The position numbers and the translations under genes are program-made. A model generated the notes under the pieces. It made no database searches. It saw nothing but the letters and a program-made list of their open reading frames with translations, and was not told the origin of the DNA. A DNA stretch of 64,000 nucleotides from NCBI RefSeq assembly GCF_001632775.1, contig NZ_CP015249.1, forward strand, positions 1,282,686 through 1,346,685, read 5' to 3'. The DNA is from Dokdonella koreensis DS-123. Lineage in GTDB: Bacteria > Pseudomonadota > Gammaproteobacteria > Xanthomonadales > Rhodanobacteraceae. Each line of letters opens with the position of its first letter. Within the stretch, counting starts at the first letter, position 1. This document shows, one piece after another, positions 21,834 through 30,595 of this stretch.

Positions 21834-24548
21834 TCAGCGTCGGCCGTCGTCGAGCGCCTGGCGCGCCGATTCGAAGACGCGGCTCGGCGGCGCATCGCGT
21901 GCCGCGATGCCGTCGATCGCCGGGCGCAGCAGCGTGGCTGCTGCATCGCGCTGGCCGCGGCCGGCGGCCAGCAGGCCGCGCAGCGCATCCAGCCGGAAGC
22001 CCCACAGGCCGTCGCTGCCGCCGGCCTCCAGCGCCTCGGGCGCCAGCGTGGCGAGGACCTGGTCGGCCGCATCGAAATGGCCGGTCTCGATCTGCGCCGC
22101 CGCCAGCCAGAAGCCGGCGACCTGGGCCTGCGGATTGCGTGCCGAAAGCCGCGCGACCAGCCGGCGATAGGCCGGCTCCAGTCGTGCCTCGGCACCACGC
22201 GCATCGCCGCTCTCGTAGAGCGCCTGGCTCCAGTTGGCCAGCGCGATGTCGCTGACGTTGTGGTCGTCGCCGAACTTGCCGCGGAATCCCTCGTAGACGC
22301 GTTGCGCATAGTCCAGCGCCCGCGGCCAGTCGCGCCGCCGCACGGCGATGTCGAACAGGTCGCTCAGCACCATGAGGTTGCGCGTATGGCCGGCGCCGAG
22401 CAGGGCCACGATGGTCTTCTGCGCGTCGAGCAACTGCACCTGCGCGGTGTCGTAGTCGCCCTCGAGCGTAAAGGTGCGTGCCACCGCCGCCCGCGCGAAG
22501 GCGCTCGTCAGTCCGTTGTCGTCGCCGCGCGCGGCGATCTCGGCGATCAGCGCCTCGCCTTCGCGCCGTGCCTCGGCGGTCTGGCCGGTCTGGGTCAGTG
22601 CGCCGACGAGGTCCATGCGCAGCGAGTCGCGCACGATGAGGTTGCCCGGTTCCAGCTCGGTCAGTTCCGGAATCGCCTTGCGGTACTCGGGCAGGGCCTT
22701 GGCGTAGTCGCCGCGGTTCATGTGGTAGACGCCCCAGGCATAGGCCTTGAGGTACGGCGCATAGGCCTCGTCCGATCCGGCCACCAGCCGGTCGAGCGTT
22801 TCCAGCTCGCGCAGGCATTCGTCGAACTTGGCCGTGCGCGTGAGCAGGCGGATCAGCAGGCCGCGCGCCTTCAGCGCGTTGAGGCTGGCGGCGCCTTCCT
22901 CCTGTTCGTACAGCGCCAGCGCGCGCCGCGCCTCGGCTTCGGCATCGGGCAGCCGCTCGACGGTGTTGAACAGCGAACTCATGCTGGTGCGGATCGAGGC
23001 TTCGATCAGCGGCTGTTCGGCGAAGCGGCCGGCGACGCGGTCGCGCGCGCCCAGCAGCACGTCCTCCAGCGACGCGTTCTGCCCCTTGGCGGCGACCAGC
23101 GGGTTGGAGCGGCTGATGAGGTCCTCGTTGAGGAAGCGGTTGATCGCCACCGCCGAGGCCAGCTCGCGCTCGGCCTGGTTGCGCGCCCGCACTGCCGCCT
23201 GGTACAGGCCGAGACTGGCGATCACGCCGGCCACCAGCACCGCCACCAGCGCCAACAGGTACGGCCGCCGCGCACGGCTGCGGGCGAGCGCCTCGCGCGC
23301 GCGCCGGGCCTGGTCGTCCGCTTCGCCCGCGCGCCGGGCCTGGTCGCGGCGCTGGTCCAGCGTGCGCAGCCGCATGGCCAGTTCCGCAGCGCTGCTGAGG
23401 CGGCGCGCCGGATCGCCGTCGGTCGCCAGGGCGATGTCCTCGCACAGCAGCGGATCGGCGATGTCCTGCTCCCAGCCGGACGCCATCGGCTTGTTCAGGT
23501 TGCCGGCCAGCAGCTGGTACAGCATGACGCCGAGCGCGAACACGTCGTTCTGCGCGGTCGGCGCGTGGCCGGAGAACACTTCCGGCGCCATGTAGATCGG
23601 CGTGCCGGTGGACGCGTCGGCGGCGAGGTTCTGCGTGGCCGACAGGCCGAAGCGGGTGATGCCCAGTTCTTCCAGCCGGTCGGGGTCGAGCATGCCGCCG
23701 CTGCCGAAGTCGGTCAGCCGGATCAGCGGCGCGGCGTCGCCGGCCGCAATCAGCACGTTGGCGGGCTTGAGGTCCTTGTGCAGCACGCCGACCGCATGCG
23801 CGGCGGCCACCGCATCGGCGATCTGCAGGAACAGCGCCAGGCGTGCGGGAGGTGCGGTCGCCGGCAGCCCGGCCTCGGCCCAGGCCTGCAGGCTTTCGCC
23901 GCCGTAGGCGCATTCGAGGAAGAACGGTGCGGTCTCGAAGTTCCAGTCGATCAGGTCGACGAAGTGGCGCCGGTCCTCGAGGCTTTCCTGCAGCACGCGC
24001 GACAGCGTGGCCTCGCGCTTGAGCGCCTTGAGGCGGTCGTCGCCGACGGCGAACTTGTAGACGCGCCGTTCGTGCGTGCGTGCGTGCTCGGCCAGCCAGA
24101 CCTCGCTGTCGGTGCGCCCGCCCAGCTGGCGTTGCAGGATGAAGTTCTCGCGCCCCGGCACCGGCTGGCCGGTGCGCAGCGCCAGCGGGTTGGGCAGCGT
24201 GCGGCCGATCACGATGCGCTCGACCACGCCGGTCAGGCGGTAGCCGATGCGCGGCTGGGTCACCAGCAGCTCGGCATTGGCCTCGCCGAGTGCGCGCCGC
24301 AGCTTGTTGATCGCGTTCGGCAGCACTTTCTCGACGGTGATACGGCCGGCCCAGACCTGGGCGAACAGCTCCTCCTTGGTCACCACTTCGCCGGCGTGCC
24401 GCAGCAGGCAGGCCAGCACGTCCAGCGCGCGCCGCTCCACGTCCACGCGCAGGCCGGCGACCCGCAGCTCGAAGCTGGTCTCGTCGAACGTGGCGGTGCC
24501 GAAGCGGTACCGATAGGTTTGTTCCCGTGGGGACGGGGTGTCCTTCAT
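21834..24548 (-). CDS. Winged-helix / Ser-Thr protein kinase / TPR membrane fusion
   Basis: 904 residues. Residues about 10-100 are an OmpR-type winged helix (FELRVAGLRVDVERRALDVLACLL ... RITVEKVLPNAINKLRRALG ... IGYRL). Residues about 125-400 are a Hanks-type kinase. The nucleotide loop is degenerate (LGGRTDSEVWLAEH), but the Lys (VYKFA), catalytic HKDLKPANVL (near 255), metal DFGSG (near 279) and GTPIYMAPEVFSGH are intact. So activity is expected. One transmembrane helix (about 426-448) is followed by TPR-like helices to the end. Start ATG 24548 has GGAAG upstream. It diverges from the secreted repeat gene at 24836. The fusion could couple phosphorylation or peptide sensing to DNA binding at the membrane. 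Confidence 0.88.
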   Translation of the reverse strand: MKDTPSPREQTYRYRFGTATFDETSFELRVAGLRVDVERRALDVLACLLRHAGEVVTKEELFAQVWAGRITVEKVLPNAINKLRRALGEANAELLVTQPRIGYRLTGVVERIVIGRTLPNPLALRTGQPVPGRENFILQRQLGGRTDSEVWLAEHARTHERRVYKFAVGDDRLKALKREATLSRVLQESLEDRRHFVDLIDWNFETAPFFLECAYGGESLQAWAEAGLPATAPPARLALFLQIADAVAAAHAVGVLHKDLKPANVLIAAGDAAPLIRLTDFGSGGMLDPDRLEELGITRFGLSATQNLAADASTGTPIYMAPEVFSGHAPTAQNDVFALGVMLYQLLAGNLNKPMASGWEQDIADPLLCEDIALATDGDPARRLSSAAELAMRLRTLDQRRDQARRAGEADDQARRAREALARSRARRPYLLALVAVLVAGVIASLGLYQAAVRARNQAERELASAVAINRFLNEDLISRSNPLVAAKGQNASLEDVLLGARDRVAGRFAEQPLIEASIRTSMSSLFNTVERLPDAEAEARRALALYEQEEGAASLNALKARGLLIRLLTRTAKFDECLRELETLDRLVAGSDEAYAPYLKAYAWGVYHMNRGDYAKALPEYRKAIPELTELEPGNLIVRDSLRMDLVGALTQTGQTAEARREGEALIAEIAARGDDNGLTSAFARAAVARTFTLEGDYDTAQVQLLDAQKTIVALLGAGHTRNLMVLSDLFDIAVRRRDWPRALDYAQRVYEGFRGKFGDDHNVSDIALANWSQALYESGDARGAEARLEPAYRRLVARLSARNPQAQVAGFWLAAAQIETGHFDAADQVLATLAPEALEAGGSDGLWGFRLDALRGLLAAGRGQRDAAATLLRPAIDGIAARDAPPSRVFESARQALDDGRR

Positions 24549-24667
24549 CGTTCTTCCAACCTCTGGTTTCCGGACGACGCCTGCGGATTCCCCACGACCC
24601 GGTGCGTGTCGCACTTTTTCCGATTGATCGTTCGATCGCCAGTGCGCCGGCGCCTGCGCGCCGACAG

Positions 24668-24687
24668 CGTTACCGCTCCGTTACCGC
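24668..24687. promoter_or_regulatory. Direct repeat CGTTACCGC x2, 11-bp period
   Basis: CGTTACCGC occurs at 24668-24676 and again at 24679-24687, one helical turn apart, with a weaker CGTTCCG at 24696. It lies in the 287-nt divergent region between the winged-helix kinase and the secreted repeat gene. Direct repeats of this spacing are the usual target of OmpR-type winged helices, so autoregulation is a reasonable inference. No clear -35/-10 pair could be fixed. Confidence 0.4.
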
Positions 24688-24835
24688 ACCGGTGCCGTTC
24701 CGTGCCGACTCCGATCGGCGCGCTGCCTAGACTGCCGCCGCCATTCGCCTGCCGTGGATCGCCGCCGGTCGTCAGCCGGCCACGGTCGCCGGCCGCCGCG
24801 TGATCCCCACTTTCTACGGAATCGGAGACGCCCTG

Positions 24836-26494
24836 ATGACCCGCGCAACCTTGTCCCGCCTCGCAGTCGCCTGCGCGCTGGCCTTCAGTTCCCTGGCGGC
24901 GACGGCCGCGCCCGACTGGCGCGTGGTGGTCGCCGACAGCGACTCGGGCTTGGTCCTGCCGTCGCTGCTGCCCTCGGCGACCGCATTCGACCTGGAGTGG
25001 GTCTCGCTGGCCAACGCCGGCAACGGTGCCCTCGGCTTCGCGCGCGATGCCGGCAGCAGCAATCCGTACGCGCTGTGGGCCGAGCGCAGCGGCGTGCTGA
25101 TGCCGTTCGCCGAGAACATGGCCACCGGTGCCCTCGGCCCCGGCCGCGCCGGCGCCGAGGCCGGCCACGTGTTCCGCGTGCTGTACCAGAAGCAGGACGC
25201 CAGCGGCCAGGCGCACCGCGTGTTCGGCGCCCGCGCCGGCGAGCCGACCCAGCCCACCGATGCGGCGACCTACGGCGTCTGGCTCTGGAACGGCGCGAGC
25301 AATACCGAGATCGCGCGGCTGAACACGGAAGGCACGCTCGGCCCGGGCTTCGGTCCCGGCGTCGCGTTCACCTACCTGGGACCCACCACCACCACCGCGT
25401 TCCCGCGCGCACGCGCGCTGCCGGGCCAGCGCGTGCTGTTCGACGCGACCGTGACCGGCTCGCTTCGGGCGGTGATCATGCATGAGGCAGGGGTGGGCAA
25501 TCGCGGGTGCTTGCTGGAGGATTCGACCGATCCGGCCTACTCGCCCGGCTTCGGTTCGGCGGTGTTCTACGACAACGGCGGCAGCTATCTGATCGGCGCG
25601 CCGGTGGTCGGTGCCCGCGGCGAAGTCTATGTCGTGTCCGGTGTGCGGGAAAACGGAACGAACGGGCGCGGGATTTTCGCCCTCTGTCGCGGCGCTCCGC
25701 AAGTATTCGCGCGCACAGCGGTGACGGGCAGCCTCGGGCCGGGGATGAGCGACACTTCGTTCATGTTCAGCGAATTCGCCGCGGTCCGGCCCGCGCACGC
25801 GGGCGCGTTCTACTTCTGGGGCGCGGTGACCTCGCCGGCGGGGTCGACCAGCGGCGGTTTCCTGCACGCCGACGGCCACAACACGCCGGTGTACCTCATC
25901 AATACCGAGGGTGCCTACGGGCCGGGCTACACCGGCTACGTGTTCAATTCCACCAGTGCTCCCGCCGAGCTTGCCGCGGCCGGCCGTTACGGCCTGCTGC
26001 GCACCACGATCAAGCCGCTGGCCGGCACGACCTCGATCACCGGCCTGTGGCGGCTGGCGCCGGGCGCCTCGCCCGAGCCGCTCGCGATCATCGGCGATAC
26101 CGGCGCCTATGCGGCGGCGCCGGGCCGGCCGTGGCGGACGTTCCATCGCACGGCGATCCTCGACAGTGGCGAGGTGCTGCTGCTGGCCGAGGTCGGCAAC
26201 CCCACCGAGCGCGGCGTCTGGCGCCTGCGTTCCGGTGCGGCGCCCGTGCGCGAGCTCGGTGTCGGCGACCTGGTCAAGGTGCCCACGAGCGCCGGCCTGG
26301 TCGAGCGCGCGGTGACCGGGATTTCGGAGTTCGACCTGACCAGTCCGGAGAACCTCGGCGAGGACGGCTGGGCCAGCGGCAACGGTACGGTGGTGGTCCG
26401 CGTGTTCGTCACGGGCGTTCCCACGAGCGCCCAGGCCTACGTCCGCGGCTTTGCCGGGCGCGCCGAGTCGCTCCTGGCCGAAGGCTTCGACTGA
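24836..26494 (+). CDS. Secreted protein with ~70-residue GPG repeats and EGFD tail
   Basis: 552 residues. ATG 24836 has GGAG 8 nt upstream. A signal peptide ends near SLAATAA. The mature part repeats a unit marked by G-x-L/Y-G-P-G followed by 4-6 residues and a Phe. Copies are at about residues 95 (TGALGPG), 165 (TEGTLGPGFGPG), 238 (YSPGFGSAVF), 297 (TGSLGPGMSD) and 356 (TEGAYGPGYTG), thus every 60-73 residues. Each seems to carry a short beta sheet with calls such as LWNGASN or LWRLAPGA. I do not recognise a catalytic motif. The C-terminus AESLLAEGFD is a member of the shared tail. It is divergent from the winged-helix kinase. Confidence 0.8.
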   Translation: MTRATLSRLAVACALAFSSLAATAAPDWRVVVADSDSGLVLPSLLPSATAFDLEWVSLANAGNGALGFARDAGSSNPYALWAERSGVLMPFAENMATGALGPGRAGAEAGHVFRVLYQKQDASGQAHRVFGARAGEPTQPTDAATYGVWLWNGASNTEIARLNTEGTLGPGFGPGVAFTYLGPTTTTAFPRARALPGQRVLFDATVTGSLRAVIMHEAGVGNRGCLLEDSTDPAYSPGFGSAVFYDNGGSYLIGAPVVGARGEVYVVSGVRENGTNGRGIFALCRGAPQVFARTAVTGSLGPGMSDTSFMFSEFAAVRPAHAGAFYFWGAVTSPAGSTSGGFLHADGHNTPVYLINTEGAYGPGYTGYVFNSTSAPAELAAAGRYGLLRTTIKPLAGTTSITGLWRLAPGASPEPLAIIGDTGAYAAAPGRPWRTFHRTAILDSGEVLLLAEVGNPTERGVWRLRSGAAPVRELGVGDLVKVPTSAGLVERAVTGISEFDLTSPENLGEDGWASGNGTVVVRVFVTGVPTSAQAYVRGFAGRAESLLAEGFD

Positions 26495-29400
26495 TCCCAC
26501 GGCGGTGGGCAGGGCGCCCGGGCCAGGGACGGCCCAGGCGTCGCTTCGGGGCGGGTGCCGGTGCGGCGGGCGTCAGGCCGCCGGTGCCATCCGCAGCCAG
26601 CGTGCCGCCAGCGGGGGATCAGCAGCAGGCTGACCAGGGTCGAGGACGCCAGGCCGCCGAGCAGGACGATCGCCATCGGGCCCTCGATCTCGTGGCCCGC
26701 CTCGCCGCTCTGCAGGGCCACCGGCAGCAGCGCCAGGGCGGTCAGCAGGGCCGTCAGCAGGACCGGCGTCAGGCGCTCGGCGGCGCCGCGCAGCGCCGTG
26801 TCGAGGTTCCACGGTGCGCCCTCGACCTGGACCAGGTGGTCGTAGTGCGACACCAGCAGGATCGTATTGCGCGCCGCCATGCCGAACAGCGCGACGAAGC
26901 CGACCATCGCGCCGAGCGTCAGCGTGCCGCCGGTCAGCCAGAGTGCCGCGACGCCACCGATGAAGGTGCTCGGCAGCGCCGCCAGGGTGAGCGCGACATG
27001 GCGCGCGCGGCCGTAGGCCAGCGCCAGCAGGACGATCACGACGACGAACGCGAATGCCGAGTAGATCATCAGCTCGCGCGCGGCCGCCCGCTGTGCCTGC
27101 GCGCTGCCGCCGTAGCGCAGGTATACGCCCGGCGGCAGCACCACCTGTGCCGCGATCGCCTGCCGGGCCCGCTCGGCGAAGCCGACCTGGTCGGCCAGGT
27201 CCGGCGTCGCCACCACGGTCTGCCGGCGCAGGCCATCCTCGTGATCGAGCACGCTGCGCCCGTCGACGATGGCGATGGCGGCGACATCGGCCAGCGCGAC
27301 CAGGGCGCCGTCGCGACCGCGCAACGGCAGCCGGCGCAGCGCATCCGGCCCGTCGTCGGTGCCGGCGATGCGCACCACCACCGGCAGGCTGCGGTCGGTC
27401 AGCGTCATTTCCGCCGCGACGGTGCCGTGGAAGGCCGCCTCGATAGTGCGCAGCACGTCGGTCGCCGCCAGCCCGTGCAGCAGCAGCGCCTGCGGATCGA
27501 GGTCCACCTGCAGCTGCGGCTCACGCGGTGGCACCACCAGCCGCACGCCGTCGGCACCGGGCAGGGCCTGCACCGCCGCGGCGATGGCGGTGGCGACCCG
27601 GTCGTTCTCGTCCAGGTCGCTGCCGAACACGCTGACGGAGAACGGTGCGCCTTCGCCGGTCAGGGTCTCGCCGATGCGCTCGGCCAGGACCGAATAGACC
27701 TCCGAGGCCTGGTTCGGATAGCTGTCGAACACGGCGCGGATGTCCGCCTCGATCGCTTCCAGGCGGCGCGCGGCGGTCGGCGCGATGCGGATCTCGAACT
27801 CGCTCTCGTTCGGGGTGTCGGTGTCCTGGCCGTTCTCGGCGCGGCCGATCTGCTGGGCCACGCTGCGCACGCCGTCGATCGCCATCAGCCGCTGCGAGAC
27901 CTCGCGGCCCACGCGCGCGGTTTCGGCGATCGCGATGCCGGGCCGCAGGCTGCTGTGCGCGATCAGGTAGGTCTCGCGGAAGTCCGGCAGCAGCCGTGCG
28001 CCGAACAGCGGCAGCAGCGCGGTGCCGGCCACGCCGGTCACGACCAGCAGCGCGACCAATAGGCGCGGACGCACGGCCAGTCGCCCGATCGCGCGCCGCT
28101 GCACGGCCCTGCAGCGCTGCAGGAAGGCCGCCTCCGGTTTCGGTGCGTGGTCGCGCATGAACACCGCGCAGAGTGCCGGTGTCACCGCCAGCGCGACGAT
28201 CAGCGACAGCCCGACCGCGAGCAGGAACGCGATCGACAGCGGCCTGAAGAACGCGCCCTGCAGCCCGCTCATCGAGAGGATCGGCACGAAGGCGACGGCG
28301 ACCGCGGCGGTGGCGAAGAACACCGGCCGCCGCACCTCCAGCGAAGCCGCGGCGAACAGCCTGTCCAGGTCCGTGCCGGCCGGCGCTTCGCGGCGCCGGC
28401 GCAGGACGTTCTCCACGTCGATCACCGCGTCGTCCACGACCACGCCGAGCGCGACGACCAGGCCGCCGAGCGTCATCGTGTTGAGGCTGAAGCCGAACGC
28501 GGACAGCAGCCAGACCGCCGCCAGCAGCGCCAGCGGGATCGCGCTGAAGGAGATCAGCGCGCCGCGCCAGTCGCGCAGCATCACCAGCAGCAGCGCGACC
28601 ACCAGCGCCGCGCCGATGGCGAGCGAGCGGCGCATCGTGTCGATCGCGTTCTCGACGAAGCTGGCCGGGCGCAGCAGGGCCGGGTGGTAGTCCACGCCCT
28701 GCGCGGCCAATGCCGGCGCCAGCGCGTCCAGCCGCGCCTCCAGCGCGCGCGTGGCCTCCAGCGTGTTGGCGCCGAACTGCGAGGAGGTCTCCACCAGGAT
28801 GCCGGGCTTGCCGGCGATGGTCGCGTCGCCGAACAGCGGCTGCGCACCGTCGGTCACGGTGGCGACGTCGGCCAGGCGCCGCGGCACGCCGTCGGTCACG
28901 TCCACCAGCGCCGCCGCCAGCGCCGAGGCTTCGGCGGCCGGCGGTGCCACCTGCACGACCAGGCGCTGGATCGCGGTCTCCACATAGCCGCCGCCCGCCT
29001 GGCCGGTCGCCGCCGCGATCGCGTCGATCACCGCGTCCAGCCCGAGCCCGGCCGCGGCCAGCCGCAGCGGATCGACTTCCACGCGGCGCTCGCGTGCCTG
29101 GCCGCCGAACAGCTGGACCTGGGCCACGCCCGGTACGCCGAGGATCTGCGGCTTGATCGACCACTGCACGATGTCGCGCAGGGCGAGCGGGTCCAGCGTG
29201 TCGCTGGTGTAGCCGAAATGCAGCAGGTACTCCATCGACGAGCTGAGCGGCGAGAGCTGCGGCGCGCGTACGCCGTCGGGCAGCAGGCCGGCCGCCTCCG
29301 AGAGGCGCTCGATCACCGCCTGGCGCTGGCGGTGCGGGTCGCTGCCGCGGTGGAAGATCACGCGGATCGCCGCCAGTCCCTGGCTGGACGTCGAGCGGAT

Positions 29401-29643
29401 GCGCTCGACGTTCTCGGTGCCGGCCAGCAGGCTCTCGACCGGCCGCGTCACGCGCGCCTCGACCTGGAGCGCGGACAGGCCCGGCGCCTCGATCTGGACG
29501 ACGACGAAGGGCGGCGCGAAATCCGGGAACACGTCGAAGCGTGCGCCGGCCAGTGCGAACGCCCCGGCCAGCGTCACCAGGGCGGCCAGCGCGGTGACGA
29601 TGCGCGGATGGGCGAGCGAAGCGCGGACGATGGCGGCCAGCAT
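26437..29643 (-). CDS. CusA/CzcA-like RND efflux pump (second system), probable 3-prime frameshift
   Basis: 1068 codons as read. TM4 has GVVVDDAVIDVENVLRR, a variant of the metal-class motif with an Asp pair, Asp and Glu. Other pump marks are RFDVFPDFAPPFVVVQ, SMEYLLHFGYTSD and FGMAARNTILLVSHY in TM10. After the last helix (SSTLVSLLLIP) the frame turns to Arg/Pro-rich low-complexity sequence of about 60 codons that runs 58 nt into the convergent gene. One extra base in the five-G run 26613-26617 would give LLLIPPLAARWLRMAPAA and a stop at 26573, the normal kind of ending. So the true gene is probably 26573-29643. The adaptor lies 7 nt upstream. Confidence 0.85.
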   Translation of the reverse strand: MLAAIVRASLAHPRIVTALAALVTLAGAFALAGARFDVFPDFAPPFVVVQIEAPGLSALQVEARVTRPVESLLAGTENVERIRSTSSQGLAAIRVIFHRGSDPHRQRQAVIERLSEAAGLLPDGVRAPQLSPLSSSMEYLLHFGYTSDTLDPLALRDIVQWSIKPQILGVPGVAQVQLFGGQARERRVEVDPLRLAAAGLGLDAVIDAIAAATGQAGGGYVETAIQRLVVQVAPPAAEASALAAALVDVTDGVPRRLADVATVTDGAQPLFGDATIAGKPGILVETSSQFGANTLEATRALEARLDALAPALAAQGVDYHPALLRPASFVENAIDTMRRSLAIGAALVVALLLVMLRDWRGALISFSAIPLALLAAVWLLSAFGFSLNTMTLGGLVVALGVVVDDAVIDVENVLRRRREAPAGTDLDRLFAAASLEVRRPVFFATAAVAVAFVPILSMSGLQGAFFRPLSIAFLLAVGLSLIVALAVTPALCAVFMRDHAPKPEAAFLQRCRAVQRRAIGRLAVRPRLLVALLVVTGVAGTALLPLFGARLLPDFRETYLIAHSSLRPGIAIAETARVGREVSQRLMAIDGVRSVAQQIGRAENGQDTDTPNESEFEIRIAPTAARRLEAIEADIRAVFDSYPNQASEVYSVLAERIGETLTGEGAPFSVSVFGSDLDENDRVATAIAAAVQALPGADGVRLVVPPREPQLQVDLDPQALLLHGLAATDVLRTIEAAFHGTVAAEMTLTDRSLPVVVRIAGTDDGPDALRRLPLRGRDGALVALADVAAIAIVDGRSVLDHEDGLRRQTVVATPDLADQVGFAERARQAIAAQVVLPPGVYLRYGGSAQAQRAAARELMIYSAFAFVVVIVLLALAYGRARHVALTLAALPSTFIGGVAALWLTGGTLTLGAMVGFVALFGMAARNTILLVSHYDHLVQVEGAPWNLDTALRGAAERLTPVLLTALLTALALLPVALQSGEAGHEIEGPMAIVLLGGLASSTLVSLLLIPRWRHAGCGWHRRPDARRTGTRPEATPGPSLARAPCPPPWDQSKPSARSDSARPAKPRT

Positions 29644-29650
29644 GGCGGCG

Positions 29651-30595
29651 TCAGTCGTCGTCGTCCGGTGCCGCGCCGGCCTGCATCGACCAGAGCAGGC
29701 CGACGCCGCGCACGACCACCCGGTCGTCGGCGTCGAGGCCGCGCACCAGCCAGCCGCTGCCGGCCGGCATCAGCAGCGTGACGTCGCGGCGCGCATAGGT
29801 CGCCGGTGCCGCCGCGGCCGTGGCGACCTGGCAGTAGACATGGGCGCCTTGCGCGTCGTGCAGGAGCGCGGTGCCCGGCACGATGAACCCGGCCACGGCC
29901 TCGCCCTCCAGCGCTACCGCAAGGCGTACGCCGGCAGCGAGGCCGGCCGGCGCCGCCGGCAGTTCCAGCAGCGCCGCCGGCGCGGCGCTGCCCGCACGCA
30001 GCGGACCGAGCACGTTCGCGGCAAAGGCGATGCCGTCGATCGAGACCTCGGCACGCCCGGGCAGGTCCGGCAGGCTCTGTCGGCCGGGCAGGTCCACCCG
30101 CAGCAAGGCGGCCTGGCCGCTGCGCAGGCGCTGCAGCAGCGCCTGGCGGTCGCCGTCGGCCATCGCCGCCAGCGGCCCCCACTGCGCGGCCAGCCGTGCC
30201 GATGCCGCATCGAGCGCGGCTTGCGCCTGCGCGGCCTCTGCGTCGGCCGCCTCGACACGCCGCAGCGCGGCCGCGGCGCCGTCCGCGTGCAGGCCGCGCA
30301 GGCGGTCGCGCTCCTGGCGGCCGGCCCGGGCCGTGGCCCGGTCGGCGTCCAGGGCGGCGAAGTCGGTGATCGGCAGCGCCGCATCGAGCACCCGGCCGAT
30401 CGCGGCGAGGCGTGGCGTGGGCGTGGCGGCCACCGGGGTGGCAACCTCGATGCCGATCGCCGCCTGCTGCGCCGCCGTCAGTGTCAGGCCGGGCCCGGCC
30501 GGATCGTCATCGTCGGCGGCGGCCGGCAGCGGGAGCGGGAGCGCCGCGAGCAGCCACAGCCACGGCAGCCAGCGGGCAGGCGATGGGACGTTCAT
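29651..30595 (-). CDS. Short RND efflux adaptor (periplasmic)
   Basis: 314 residues. A signal peptide ends at PLPAAA and is followed by an acidic DDDD patch. The barrel-sandwich start (AAIGIEVATPVAATPTPRLAAIGRVLDA) leads into an Ala/Arg/Glu-rich helical part (about 75-150). A beta-barrel segment (VSIDGIAFAANVLGPLR) and a membrane-proximal end (GLDADDRVVVRGVGLLWSMQAG) follow. It is shorter and less canonical than the CzcB-like adaptor at 18315, and the second lipoyl half is hard to recognise. Position decides the call: stop/start overlap of 4 nt with the TolC-like gene upstream, and 7 nt to the RND pump downstream. Confidence 0.8.
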   Translation of the reverse strand: MNVPSPARWLPWLWLLAALPLPLPAAADDDDPAGPGLTLTAAQQAAIGIEVATPVAATPTPRLAAIGRVLDAALPITDFAALDADRATARAGRQERDRLRGLHADGAAAALRRVEAADAEAAQAQAALDAASARLAAQWGPLAAMADGDRQALLQRLRSGQAALLRVDLPGRQSLPDLPGRAEVSIDGIAFAANVLGPLRAGSAAPAALLELPAAPAGLAAGVRLAVALEGEAVAGFIVPGTALLHDAQGAHVYCQVATAAAAPATYARRDVTLLMPAGSGWLVRGLDADDRVVVRGVGLLWSMQAGAAPDDDD

